Assembly: GCA_902631295.1 (NCBI GenBank)
Contig: CACOXV010000001.1
Location: 82,903 to 146,902 of the forward strand
Direction: 5' to 3'
DNA: 64,000 nt
Origin: Paracoccaceae bacterium
GTDB taxonomy: Bacteria; Pseudomonadota; Alphaproteobacteria; Rhodobacterales; Rhodobacteraceae
Below the pieces are notes generated by a model that was given only the letters and a program-made list of their open reading frames with translations, did no database searches and was not told where the DNA came from. Shown piece by piece: positions 1-10,029 of this stretch. Within the stretch, counting starts at the first letter, position 1. Each line of letters starts with the position of its first letter. Made by a program: the position numbers and the translations under genes.

Positions 1-2
1 AT

Positions 3-455
3 TCTCCGCACAAACGAAGCAAGACTGCCCAAGCAGCAATTCTCCAACGTGTCGATCAAGCTCGAACTTTGGGACCTCAATCAACAGTTGAGGCAGCTTT
101 AGCGCGCTGGTTTACAGATCCTTTTCGTGAAGCCAACCCAAATCTAATAAATAAAATCAGACACTGGGTGATGGCCAACCGTAAAGAAGTTTATCATACC
201 ATTTATAAAGTTTTGGCGACTGGTATCGACGAAATTGTGAAACCAAGCCCTGCTTTAATGTGCCCAACGTTGGTCATTACAGGTGATCAAGATTTTGGAA
301 ATGGGCCAGAAATGGCATTTGCAATTGCTGCTGAGATTCCGGGCGCCAAAGCTCTAATATTGCCCACTCTTAGGCACATGGCATTGGCTGAGTCTCCCAA
401 AGCAGTAAACAATCCAATACGGAACTTTCTGGATGGTTTAGATTTACTCAAATGA
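3..455 (+). CDS. alpha/beta hydrolase, C-terminal part (5' end outside window)
   Basis: Frame of ORF 69..455 stays open to the window start (…KTAQAAILQRVDQARTLGPQ…); 'CPTLVITGDQD…' and 'LRHMALAESP' typical of the C-terminal half of alpha/beta hydrolases. Confidence 0.75.
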   Translation, partial: SPHKRSKTAQAAILQRVDQARTLGPQSTVEAALARWFTDPFREANPNLINKIRHWVMANRKEVYHTIYKVLATGIDEIVKPSPALMCPTLVITGDQDFGNGPEMAFAIAAEIPGAKALILPTLRHMALAESPKAVNNPIRNFLDGLDLLK

Positions 456-594
456 GCTTAGAAAGCCTTTATTGGGAGAGTATTGAATTAAAAAGTAAAT
501 ACAGATAAAAATTTATAGCAGTAAAGACTTAAGCGATAATGTCCAGGTTGGCCTAAAAGCAAACACTAGTATAGTATTTATTTGGAGAACAGTA

Positions 595-1203
595 GTGCTT
601 CCTGAATTACGAAAAATTGTAACTTTTGATGAGAATATTTACACTGAAGGTGGACGCGCATCCGATCCTCCACTGCGTATGATTGGCGTAGCTGCTGTTG
701 TAAAAAATCCTTGGTATGGCCAGGGGTTTGTTGAAGACCTATCACCCGAGATCAAGCGAATGGCACCTTATTTGGGGAAATTGATAACAGACAAGCTAAT
801 TTTTTTAATAGGTTCTGGTGATGCCATAGAGGCATATGGAAAAGCTTGTATAGCAGGTACTAGTTGCGAGATCGAACATGCGTCTGCTTTGATACACACT
901 CTGCAATTTGGAAATTTCTACAGAGAAGCTGTCGGAGCAAAAAGTTACTTGGGTTTTACAAACACACGCGGTCCGGCAAATACTCAAATTCAAATTCCAT
1001 TAATGGATAAACATGACACTGGACGTCGCTCTCATTATCTTACAGTTCAATTTTCGATTTATGATGCCCCTGCAGTCGATGAATTGGTTGTGGCGCTCGG
1101 TGCTGCAACTCGTGGTCGTCCTCATCACCGTATTGGAGACCGTTATTCAGACCTAGCGGCTATGGGGCGCGACGTAGAAAATCCAGCAGGTATTGAACAT
1201 TAG
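595..1203 (+). CDS. DUF1185 / amino acid synthesis family protein
   Basis: 202 aa ORF; 'RKIVTFDENIYTEGG…GVAAVVKNPWYGQGFVEDLSPEIKRMAP' and 'GAATRGRPHHRIGDRYSDLAAMGRD' resemble the DUF1185 family. Confidence 0.8.
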   Translation: MLPELRKIVTFDENIYTEGGRASDPPLRMIGVAAVVKNPWYGQGFVEDLSPEIKRMAPYLGKLITDKLIFLIGSGDAIEAYGKACIAGTSCEIEHASALIHTLQFGNFYREAVGAKSYLGFTNTRGPANTQIQIPLMDKHDTGRRSHYLTVQFSIYDAPAVDELVVALGAATRGRPHHRIGDRYSDLAAMGRDVENPAGIEH

Positions 1204-1252
1204 AATTAATAGCTTAATTTTCCATAATCACAATTTCTCAGCGGCTTTGAAT

Positions 1253-2251
1253 TCAAAGATTAGCTTCAGTTTTTCTTTTAACATTTTCGGCAATCATAGA
1301 GATCATTTCAAACATAATTGAAGTTGCAGTCAACGCAGTAATCTGATTTGGAGCATCTTTAGTTGGCATCATGCAAACAATATCACCACCAACAATATTC
1401 ATCCCTCTGACCGCCTGAAGCAAACCCACCGCCTCATCAATATCGAAGCCGTTTGCACCAGCTTCTATATTCGCTACACCTGGCGCTATGGTAGGATCAA
1501 GACAATCGAGATCGAAGGTTATATATATAGGGCGCCCCGCGAGAACATTTTTTATTTGATCCACCACGTCTGCTAACCCGCGCTTCCGGAACTCTTTCAT
1601 AGTGACAACATTATATCCATACTGATAAGACGGCTCGAGCCAATCAAGGGTTCGGGCATGGCCTCGCAACCCTATCTGCATGGAATGTTTTGGGTCAACC
1701 TTCCCTTGATCGACAAGATATGCACCCCAATGGGCAGCTGATTTTTTTGCGCCCAGGAAGTGATCCACTTTTGTAAATACATCGGTATGGGCATCCAAAT
1801 GCAAGAAGCAAACTGGGGCACCCTCAGTAATCTTACCACATCCAAGGGCCTGCACAATGCCACCAGTAATGGAATGATCGCCACCTACGGAAACGGGCCG
1901 TGCTCCAGTTTCGTCTATATCTGTATAAAACCGTGTAATTTGTTCAATGCAATCCTCATTATTATTAGCACGAGGAAATGGAACATCGCCCACATCGACA
2001 ATCTTGGCAGCTTCCCACGGATTAAGTCGAAACTCGCCATGCATTCGTCGACCGACAGAAGATACATTACGAAGGGCCCTTGGACCTAAATGCTGGTCAC
2101 GCTCAGTCGTTCCGTTACCCGTGGAATGGGGTACACCCACTAAAGCTATATCTTGGTTCGTCGATTCTTGATGGGGACATCTAAACATTGTTGGAATACC
2201 CCACCAATATAAATTTTCCATCATCGAATTTAAGTGTGCGTCTGCCATCAA
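1253..2251 (-). CDS. agmatinase / ureohydrolase family protein
   Basis: 332 aa; metal-binding motifs GGDHSITG, HLDAHTDV, TFDLDCLDPTIAPG. Confidence 0.88.
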   Translation of the reverse strand: MMADAHLNSMMENLYWWGIPTMFRCPHQESTNQDIALVGVPHSTGNGTTERDQHLGPRALRNVSSVGRRMHGEFRLNPWEAAKIVDVGDVPFPRANNNEDCIEQITRFYTDIDETGARPVSVGGDHSITGGIVQALGCGKITEGAPVCFLHLDAHTDVFTKVDHFLGAKKSAAHWGAYLVDQGKVDPKHSMQIGLRGHARTLDWLEPSYQYGYNVVTMKEFRKRGLADVVDQIKNVLAGRPIYITFDLDCLDPTIAPGVANIEAGANGFDIDEAVGLLQAVRGMNIVGGDIVCMMPTKDAPNQITALTATSIMFEMISMIAENVKRKTEANL

Positions 2252-2519
2252 CTAATCCTTCATAGGGTTGCAACAAGATTTTGATTACGCGAGGCTATTT
2301 ATAACGCAGCCTTATTAAGCGTGTAAAGCTCTGAGGAGTTATACTTTAATTCGCAAGATGTGCTATCTCGTTTATGGAGCGCGAGGGAGTCCTTAAAACA
2401 CGCGAAGCTGCGGCAAATAGCATTTTTTGAAGCAAATTACATTTATGTATTTGTATAAATCAGAAAACCAGTGTTAAAATCCCAGATAAGCTTTGTGCTT
2501 AAAACAATAGGGAGTTATT

Positions 2520-3527
2520 ATGAAACTAAAAAAACTTACAGGAATTTCAATTGCGTCAGCTATGACGTTTTTTGGTTCTTCTGCTTTTGCCGAGTGCGGT
2601 GATATCACTATGGCAGATATGAACTGGCCTTCAGCAACGCTGATGGCTAATGTCGATAAAATTATACTTGAAGAGGGGTATGGTTGCTCAGTTGAGATGG
2701 TAGTGGGAGCTACAACGACAACATTTGCATCTATGAATGAAAAAGGCGAACCTGATGTTGCAGGTGAGCTTTGGATCAATGCTGTACGCGAGCCTTTAAA
2801 TGCAGCAATGGCTGAAGGGCGCTTGCACTCAGCTTTGAATGGACCAATCACTGAGCTGGGTGAGGGCTGGTGGATACCACCTTATACGGCTGCAAAGCAT
2901 CCAGAATTGAAGACGGTTCTTGATATCCTAGACAACCCACAGCTTTTCCCAGACAAAGAAGACCCATCAAAAGGCGCCTTCGTCGGATGTCCCGCAGGCT
3001 GGGGTTGCCAGTTGTCAAACATCAACTTATTCCGCGCTTTTGAGATGGAGAAAAAAGGCTGGGTATTGATTGATCCGGGTTCACAAGCTGGACTTGACGG
3101 TTCGCTGATCAAAGCTAATGAGCGAGAGGAAAACTGGTTCGGCTACTATTGGTCACCGACGTCAATCATAGGAAAATACAATATGAAACTCGTACCATTT
3201 GGCGTTCCATTTGCTGGGGCAGAAAACTGGGACGGATGCATTGCGAAAGCCGAGCAGGATTGTGCTGATCCGAAGCCTTCCGCATGGACAGAATCCGAAG
3301 TACACACTGTTGTAACGGATAACTTTAAAAATAAAGCTGGTCCCGCAATGGATTACTTTGCAAAACGGATTTTCCCAGGTTCAGTAATGGGCTCAATGCT
3401 GGTCTTCATGGAGGAAGAGCAAGCTGACGGCGTTGACGCTGCTGCCGAATTCATGTCCCGTCATGAAGATCTTTGGATGAGCTGGTTGCCTGCTGATGTT
3501 GCAGCTAAAGTAAAAGCATCACTTTAA
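2520..3527 (+). CDS. glycine betaine/proline-type ABC transporter substrate-binding protein (OpuAC family)
   Basis: Signal peptide, then 'GDITMADMNWPSATLMANVDKIILEEGYGCSVEMV'; followed by matching permease and ATPase. Confidence 0.85.
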   Translation: MKLKKLTGISIASAMTFFGSSAFAECGDITMADMNWPSATLMANVDKIILEEGYGCSVEMVVGATTTTFASMNEKGEPDVAGELWINAVREPLNAAMAEGRLHSALNGPITELGEGWWIPPYTAAKHPELKTVLDILDNPQLFPDKEDPSKGAFVGCPAGWGCQLSNINLFRAFEMEKKGWVLIDPGSQAGLDGSLIKANEREENWFGYYWSPTSIIGKYNMKLVPFGVPFAGAENWDGCIAKAEQDCADPKPSAWTESEVHTVVTDNFKNKAGPAMDYFAKRIFPGSVMGSMLVFMEEEQADGVDAAAEFMSRHEDLWMSWLPADVAAKVKASL

Positions 3528-3542
3528 TCTAAACAAAACTAG

Positions 3543-3576
3543 AAAGCCTGCTGGCCAAAAGCTAGCAGGCTTTTTT
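3543..3576 (+). terminator. stem-loop with T-tract after substrate-binding protein gene (terminator/attenuator)
   Basis: AAAGCCTGCT…AGCAGGCTTTTTT hairpin between SBP and permease. Confidence 0.75.
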
Positions 3577-3599
3577 ACTGAACATAATGGGGTTGCATT

Positions 3600-4490
3600 A
3601 TGAGTTTTTTTACTGAATTTCCGGCAATGGAACGCGCAGAATTAAGAGACTTGAAAAAAGGGATAGACTCTTCGTTTAAAGAATTTTCAAGGTCTTGGGG
3701 GGAGAGCATCGAAGCTTTTTTTGACCCACTTTTTTATTTTTTGGTTAATTTCGAGAAACTACTTTTGGCTACGCCATGGCCGATCATTATCCTCATCATT
3801 GCTGCGCTAAGTTACGTAGGTTCCCGCAGCTGGAAACTAGCTCTGGGAGCTGCAGTTTCATTTATGTTAATCGGTTATCTCGGCATGTGGAAAAATACCA
3901 TGTCAACCGTTGCCCTAATTTCAGTAGCAACATTAATCTGCATAGCGCTGGGTATTCCAATTGGCATTGCAATGTCTAGATCTGATAGACTTCAGGCGAT
4001 GATTACACCAGTGTTAGACATCATGCAGACAATTCCCATTTTCGTCTATCTGTTGCCTGTTGTGATGTTGCTTGGCATTGGGAAAGTGCCTGGTCTTATC
4101 GCAGTCTGTGTGTATGCAATGCCCCCAATCGTACGTCTGACCAATCTTGGCCTGCGTCTGGTGGATAAGGAGATCCTTGAAGCGGCAGACGCATTTGGAT
4201 CAAATTATCGGCAGCGGCTTTTTAGTGTACAACTTCCGTTAGCCCTTCCTAATATTTTCGCCGGGGTAAACCAAACGATTATGATGGCTCTAGCTATGGT
4301 GGTTATTGCGTCAATGATCGGTGTTAAAGGTCTTGGAGTTCCAGTTCTTCAATCCATTCAAAACCAATATTTGGCTCTTGGCTTAATGAATGGTCTCGCA
4401 ATCGTTGCCCTTGCGATTATTTTTGATCGAGTATCTCAGCAGTATGGCAAACGCTTGCAGCGTCACCGGGAAGGCGGAAACGATGAGTGA
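3600..4490 (+). CDS. glycine betaine-type ABC transporter permease (ProW/OpuAB-like)
   Basis: 296 aa multi-TM; 'DIMQTIPIFVYLLPVVMLLGIGKVPGLIA' and 'EAADAFGSNYRQRLFSVQLPLALPNIFAGVNQTIMMALAMVVIASMIG'. Confidence 0.88.
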   Translation: MSFFTEFPAMERAELRDLKKGIDSSFKEFSRSWGESIEAFFDPLFYFLVNFEKLLLATPWPIIILIIAALSYVGSRSWKLALGAAVSFMLIGYLGMWKNTMSTVALISVATLICIALGIPIGIAMSRSDRLQAMITPVLDIMQTIPIFVYLLPVVMLLGIGKVPGLIAVCVYAMPPIVRLTNLGLRLVDKEILEAADAFGSNYRQRLFSVQLPLALPNIFAGVNQTIMMALAMVVIASMIGVKGLGVPVLQSIQNQYLALGLMNGLAIVALAIIFDRVSQQYGKRLQRHREGGNDE

Positions 4491-5532
4491 TTTCAAAATC
4501 GAGATAAAAAATCTCTATAAAATCTTTGGCCCAAATGATAAAAACATGGTTGAAATGGTGGCTAATGGAATGGGCAAACAAGAGCTTTTGGACCAGCACA
4601 AACATGTTTTAGGTCTTAGAGATGTCAACATTGGCATTTCCGCAAACTCAATCAACGTTATAATGGGGCTTTCTGGGTCTGGAAAATCAACTTTAATCCG
4701 CCACATCAACAGACTGATCGAGCCAACTGTTGGCGAAATTATCGTTGATGGAGATGACGTACTCGCAATGGACCCAGATAGAATTAGAGATTTTCGACGT
4801 TTCGAGGCGTCAATGGTATTTCAAAAATTTGGTTTGATGCCACATCGTACAGTTATGGAAAATTGCATGTATGGACTAAATATTCAGGGTGTTGAAAGTG
4901 CTGAAGCAGAAAAACGAGCTAAGCATTGGCTAAATCGCGTTGGCTTGTCCGGCTTTGAGGATCGTTTCCCCGCACAGCTTTCAGGCGGGATGCAGCAGCG
5001 TGTTGGCCTGGCTCGAGCACTTGCGACAGACGCTGATATTTTACTAATGGATGAGGCCTTTTCAGCCCTCGACCCACTGATCCGAGCCGATATGCAGGGT
5101 ATATTACTAGATCTGCAGAATGAATTGCACAAGACTATTGTGTTTATAACTCATGATTTAGACGAAGCCCTTAGAATAGGAGATGCTATAGCAATCCTGC
5201 GCGACGGAGAATTGATCCAGAAAGGTACCCCGCAAAGTATCGTTTTAAAACCGGCGAACGATTACGTCGCTGATTTTACAAAAGATGTAAATAGAGCTCG
5301 AGTTTTGACGCTCAGCACTCTATCCCATGACTCGGGTGCAAAAGAGGGTTTACCATTGGATAGTGAACTTTCAATCGAGGAAGCCATGCAAGAGATGATT
5401 GTGTCGGATCAAAACCTTGTTACAGTTATGAAAGAAGGTAAATCTATTGGGCAAGTCTCGCTTAACGATATGGTCGCAGCAATTGCTAAGCCCAAGACGA
5501 CCCAAACTGGCGCATCTAACGCTTATCGTTAA
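4483..5532 (+). CDS. glycine betaine-type ABC transporter ATP-binding protein (ProV/OpuAA-like)
   Basis: Walker A GLSGSGKST, signature LSGGMQQRVGLARAL, Walker B ILLMDEAFSALDP; ATG at 4483 overlaps the permease stop (ATGAGTGA). Confidence 0.9.
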   Translation: MSDFKIEIKNLYKIFGPNDKNMVEMVANGMGKQELLDQHKHVLGLRDVNIGISANSINVIMGLSGSGKSTLIRHINRLIEPTVGEIIVDGDDVLAMDPDRIRDFRRFEASMVFQKFGLMPHRTVMENCMYGLNIQGVESAEAEKRAKHWLNRVGLSGFEDRFPAQLSGGMQQRVGLARALATDADILLMDEAFSALDPLIRADMQGILLDLQNELHKTIVFITHDLDEALRIGDAIAILRDGELIQKGTPQSIVLKPANDYVADFTKDVNRARVLTLSTLSHDSGAKEGLPLDSELSIEEAMQEMIVSDQNLVTVMKEGKSIGQVSLNDMVAAIAKPKTTQTGASNAYR

Positions 5533-5604
5533 ACGTGTCGCACAGGCTAAGTATTTTTATTAGTTTCGGAAACTTACTTATCATTGAAGCTTTAATGCTA
5601 CTGA

Positions 5605-6366
5605 TCATTTAAGAAATAAATGGCCAGTATTTTGTATTTGATCACTAATTCCAGCCAATCGGAGCATATGCCATGCTAGTACTTGGTTGCTGGAGATAAC
5701 GGGCTTTCCAATCGCTACCTCAGCTTCTGGGATTATTTTTAATGCTCTTAAGCTTGTACAAGACACGAACACCGCATCACAATCACTGCTGGTACCGACC
5801 TGCTTGATGGCATCAAAGATGCTATCACAAGTGATGCGGCCTACCGTGAAGTCGTCTGATTGTTCAAAAGTTCCCACAGCAATGATGGCAAAGCCAGCTG
5901 CTTCCAAATTAGCCTGCATCCTAATCGTGACATCGACCGGATAAGGGGTCAACAAAGCAATCTTCTTTGTACCAAGCGCTGACAAAGCTGCTTTGGTTGC
6001 TGTGATCGGATTTGTTGTAGCAGCTTTAGGATGAATATCCCTAATTAACTTTCCCACTTCTTCTTCACCAATCAATGTTGCGCCGGAGGTACAGCCATAC
6101 CCAACGACATCAAAACCAAATTGCGACGGTAAAAGCCCCGCGGTACGCGGTAAATCTATTGCCATCTGGCGAAGAGTTTCTGGCGATACTTCCATGGCAT
6201 TTGGAATACGGGTTACGTACAGTGAAACATCGTTCTCGTTGCAAAAAATACGCGCAAAATCATGCTCTATTGTTTGATCAGTTTGAAGAACAATCAGACC
6301 TAAGCGAGCACGCGCACCGAGGCCATGATCCGTTTCAAACTTTAGTATTTCGATAGATTGTGGCAC
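5605..6366 (-). CDS. maleate isomerase / Asp-Glu racemase superfamily protein
   Basis: Paired catalytic Cys contexts 'GYGCTSGATLIG' and 'VFVSCTSLRAL'. Confidence 0.78.
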   Translation of the reverse strand: MPQSIEILKFETDHGLGARARLGLIVLQTDQTIEHDFARIFCNENDVSLYVTRIPNAMEVSPETLRQMAIDLPRTAGLLPSQFGFDVVGYGCTSGATLIGEEEVGKLIRDIHPKAATTNPITATKAALSALGTKKIALLTPYPVDVTIRMQANLEAAGFAIIAVGTFEQSDDFTVGRITCDSIFDAIKQVGTSSDCDAVFVSCTSLRALKIIPEAEVAIGKPVISSNQVLAWHMLRLAGISDQIQNTGHLFLK

Positions 6367-6404
6367 AGTCTATCCTCATTGCTATTCTGGTCAACAGAAA
6401 GGCA

Positions 6405-7274
6405 TTATCCTGCAAGTTCGCCCTCTTGCTGCGAAAAGAAAGATGTCCCTTCCGGCAGTGCAGGCACCGCCATTTCATACGGCGAACACCGCACTCTACC
6501 ACTCACTTCGCCTCGAACTAACTCATGGGTCAGAGTGCTAGGAAGGTGGTTCGGACTCAATTCTATCGCATCCTCCGCATAATAGGTAGTTATATAAAGC
6601 GTGCGAGAGCCGTCAGATAAATTTGGAGCAGAACCATGCAGGAGCCTCGCGTGCATCAAACAGACTGATCCAGCCTTCCCAGTACACTTTACAATTTTAT
6701 CACTTTGCGCATCGATGATTCCTGGATCTACAGAACCTGTGAATACACCTTTATGCCAATGAGAATGGATAGGGCCTTTATGTGTACCAGGTAGCACTTC
6801 GAGCGGTCCATTTTCCAAAGTGACATCATCAACAAACAATAAAGCAGTAATCATATCGTCATTAGACATTGGCTCAAATGGAAAGTCTTGATGCCATTTT
6901 ACCTGGGTTGCTGTTCCAGGAAGCTTCGAATTAATCTTACCGTGGTGAAAACGAATGCTCGGTCCAATTAGCTCAGCGCAAAAATCAACTGTAGCGGCAT
7001 TTCGCATAATATTTGCAAATAAATCAGATACTTCTTCTGGAGATTGAATACGACGTAGACCAGGTTTTTCCGCACTATGGCCAGGCTGCAGATCAAAGCG
7101 AGGACGACCATCAAGCGTTTCTCCATAATCGGATTTATACTCACGGCTTTCTTCTACCCAGCGAGAGAATTCACTGCGTAATTCTTCTAATTCCTCCGCA
7201 GTTACAGCGTCCTCAATAACTAGAAATCCGGTCTCCCAAAAAGTGTCCTTCTGCTCTTGCGTCAAAAAACTCAT
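6405..7274 (-). CDS. phytanoyl-CoA dioxygenase (PhyH) family 2OG-Fe(II) oxygenase
   Basis: 'WHQDFPFEPMSNDDMITALLFVDDVTLENGPLEVLPGTHKGP' (HxD) and distal 'LLHGSAPNLSDGSRTLYITTYY'. Confidence 0.88.
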   Translation of the reverse strand: MSFLTQEQKDTFWETGFLVIEDAVTAEELEELRSEFSRWVEESREYKSDYGETLDGRPRFDLQPGHSAEKPGLRRIQSPEEVSDLFANIMRNAATVDFCAELIGPSIRFHHGKINSKLPGTATQVKWHQDFPFEPMSNDDMITALLFVDDVTLENGPLEVLPGTHKGPIHSHWHKGVFTGSVDPGIIDAQSDKIVKCTGKAGSVCLMHARLLHGSAPNLSDGSRTLYITTYYAEDAIELSPNHLPSTLTHELVRGEVSGRVRCSPYEMAVPALPEGTSFFSQQEGELAG

Positions 7275-7492
7275 TTTTAATCCTTTAGTCTGCTATAAAT
7301 GAGAAGTAGAAATACGTGGAGAATTTTACGACTGTCAAGGAAAACTGGAGTAATCTTGCGTAAACCAAATCAAATTAACAATAAACCTATGACGACCTAT
7401 ACTATCCGTTAGCTAAAAAGTGTATCACAAAAAATAGCAAAATTTTTTCAGCCGAGCGCGTTGTAACAAAAAGAATAAGGATCAAACTTACT

Positions 7493-8671
7493 ATGCCATT
7501 AACCACTGATGTGCCAACAAGAGGGTTTCCAGATGCAGAATATATTGATCGTACAGCCAAAGCTCAGGCGCTAATGGCAAAGGACGACCTTGCCGGATTA
7601 TTATTGATGAGCGAAGAGGACGTCCGCTATTTTACTGGGTTTCACACTTTATTTTGGCAGAGCCCCACGCGACCTTGGTTTTTGTTTGTTCCTGCGGACG
7701 GCAAGCCAATTGCAGTGATCCCTGAAATCGGAGCCGACTTGATGCGTCGAAGCTGGATTGAAGACATTCGCACATGGAGTGCACCAGAACCCTCTGACGA
7801 TGGTATTAGTTTATTAAAAGATTTGCTTTCCCCTCTCGCAAAAGAAACCGCAAGGATCGGGGTGATGAAAGGGCACGAAACAAAATTACAGATGCCTCTT
7901 GGAGATTGGGAATACCTGACAGCGTATCTTTCGGGGCTAAAAATCGTAGATTGTACGCCAATAGTTCAAAGTCTCCGTATGGTAAAATCACCTGCTGAGA
8001 TAGAAAAACTAGAGTATATTTGCGCAATTGGTTCAGCCACTTTCGAGGGTATGCCAAGTATAATCCGCAGAGGTATACCATTAGAGGATGTTTTTCGTGA
8101 ATTTCGATTAAGGGCCATCAGTCTTGGCGCAGATGATGCGCCCTACGTGGTAGGTGCAGCTGATCAAGGTGGCTATTCAGATGTGATTTCTCCACCATCA
8201 CGGCGCACCTTAAAGGATGGTGACATTCTTATGCTGGACTCTGGATGTACTTGGGACGGTTATTTTTGCGATTTTAATAGGAACTGGGCGATCGATCACG
8301 CGGATGATAATTCGAAACGAGCTCATAATGTTCTATGGCGCGCAACACAAGCTGGGATAGAAGCCGCTCAACCAGGTAAAACATGTCGAGACTTATTCTT
8401 AAGTATGTCGGAAATTTTAGCAGAAATGGATCAGTCCAATGGGAATATCGGGCGACTTGGGCACGGATTAGGTATGCAACTGACCGAACAGCCCTCACAC
8501 GCGGCATTTGATAATACATTACTAAAAGAAAATATGGTTATCACTTTAGAACCATCCCTTAACTATGGTTCAGGTATGATGATGGTTCACGAGGAAAATA
8601 TTGTAGTGCGTAGAGATGGTGCACTACTGCTTTCGTCACGAGCGCCATTTGATTTGCCAATAGTAAATTGA
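7493..8671 (+). CDS. M24 family metallopeptidase (Xaa-Pro peptidase/creatinase-like)
   Basis: 'GDILMLDSGCTWDGYFCDFNRNWAI', 'GRLGHGLGMQLTEQPSH', 'MVITLEPSLNYGSGMMMVHEENIVV'. Confidence 0.9.
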   Translation: MPLTTDVPTRGFPDAEYIDRTAKAQALMAKDDLAGLLLMSEEDVRYFTGFHTLFWQSPTRPWFLFVPADGKPIAVIPEIGADLMRRSWIEDIRTWSAPEPSDDGISLLKDLLSPLAKETARIGVMKGHETKLQMPLGDWEYLTAYLSGLKIVDCTPIVQSLRMVKSPAEIEKLEYICAIGSATFEGMPSIIRRGIPLEDVFREFRLRAISLGADDAPYVVGAADQGGYSDVISPPSRRTLKDGDILMLDSGCTWDGYFCDFNRNWAIDHADDNSKRAHNVLWRATQAGIEAAQPGKTCRDLFLSMSEILAEMDQSNGNIGRLGHGLGMQLTEQPSHAAFDNTLLKENMVITLEPSLNYGSGMMMVHEENIVVRRDGALLLSSRAPFDLPIVN

Positions 8672-8845
8672 GAATGTAACTTAATATAATGGATGCTTAA
8701 GACAAATGGGGGATTACTTTTAACTGGTTTTAAGAGGCAAATACAATTACTTCTCCATAATTAGGAGCATTGTGAAAGAAAAATATTCCTGAAAATCTGT
8801 CTGCGCGTTAAATTCTATCTACAAAACAAATTCTAGGGAGTTAAT

Positions 8846-10003
8846 ATGAATTGGCGTACAAAACTTTTAAACCCGGCGCCACGAGCGCGACGCGATTTCT
8901 CTTCGCTTACAACACCAGTTTACAGAGGCTCCACTGTTTTATTTGATGATCAAACGGCTGTAAGAGACGATTGGCAGCACGCTAAAAATGGTTACTCTTA
9001 TGGTCTTTATGGTACGCCGACAGCATTAGAGCTAGCCCATCGCATTGCCGATTTAGAGGGCGCACACGAAACCTTGATAGTACCCGGTGGCCAAGCTGCC
9101 ATAGCGCTAATTTACCTATCTTACTGTACTGCAGGCAGTCATGCATTGGTACCTTATTCAGCTTATGGCCCTAACAAAGCGATTGCTGAGGGTATGATGC
9201 GTGGCCTTAACGTTGAGGTTGAGGCTTATGATCCTATGATCGGTGCAAGCATTGGTGATTTGATCCGCGAAAATACATGCCTTATTTGGTGTGAAAGCCC
9301 TGGATCCGTCACGATGGAAATTCAGGATGTCCCAGCCATTGTAAAAAAGGCACACGCCAAAGGCGTCGCGGTAGCTTTAGATAACACCTATGCGGCTGGC
9401 GTCATGTTTGATGCCTTTGCCTACGATGTTGATGTAAGTATGCAGGCGTTAACAAAATATATCGGTGGTCATAGTGATCTACTGCTTGGAGCCGTATCCG
9501 CTCGAGATGATGCCGCTTTAACAAAGCTAGGCTCGATTTACCAGCAGCTTGGATTGGCCGTCTCACCAGATGATTGTAGTCTTGCACTGCGAGGGCTTCA
9601 GACGTTAGCGGTGCGCCTTGATGCACTAGAAAGTGCAACTTTGGAAATTGCAAACTGGCTCACGAGGCAACCGCAAGTCAGTGATGTTTTCCATCCAGCG
9701 CTTCCATCCTGCCCAGGCCACAAAATTTGGAAGCGAGATTTTACTGGATCAACCAGTATATTTTCCTTCGCGTTTAAGAACAACATCTCAGAAGACCAAG
9801 TCATTACTTTCGTAAACACTCTCAAGGTATTCAAAATAGGAATGAGTTGGGGCGGCGTGAATAGTCTTGCCATTATTTACCCAGATTTGCAGCGACCAGA
9901 TAAAGAGTTTGGTGGATGCATCGTACGCCTTAACATAGGCCTCGAACAACCAACAGACCTTATAGCTGATTTGAGCCAGGCAATAGAGCGCTCAACTCAA
10001 TGA
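8846..10003 (+). CDS. cystathionine beta-lyase / Cys-Met metabolism PLP-dependent enzyme
   Basis: 'RGSTVLFDDQTAV…YGLYGTPTALELAHRIADLEGAHETLIVPGGQAAIAL' and PLP Lys in 'SMQALTKYIGGHSDLLLGAVS'. Confidence 0.88.
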   Translation: MNWRTKLLNPAPRARRDFSSLTTPVYRGSTVLFDDQTAVRDDWQHAKNGYSYGLYGTPTALELAHRIADLEGAHETLIVPGGQAAIALIYLSYCTAGSHALVPYSAYGPNKAIAEGMMRGLNVEVEAYDPMIGASIGDLIRENTCLIWCESPGSVTMEIQDVPAIVKKAHAKGVAVALDNTYAAGVMFDAFAYDVDVSMQALTKYIGGHSDLLLGAVSARDDAALTKLGSIYQQLGLAVSPDDCSLALRGLQTLAVRLDALESATLEIANWLTRQPQVSDVFHPALPSCPGHKIWKRDFTGSTSIFSFAFKNNISEDQVITFVNTLKVFKIGMSWGGVNSLAIIYPDLQRPDKEFGGCIVRLNIGLEQPTDLIADLSQAIERSTQ

Positions 10004-10029
10004 GAGCCATAGCTTATGTTCAACAGAAA

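Noticed and set aside
2474-2851. 125-aa minus-strand ORF overlapping the betaine SBP 5' end
   Set aside because: Antisense shadow ORF; SBP signal peptide and mature sequence are convincing on the plus strand.
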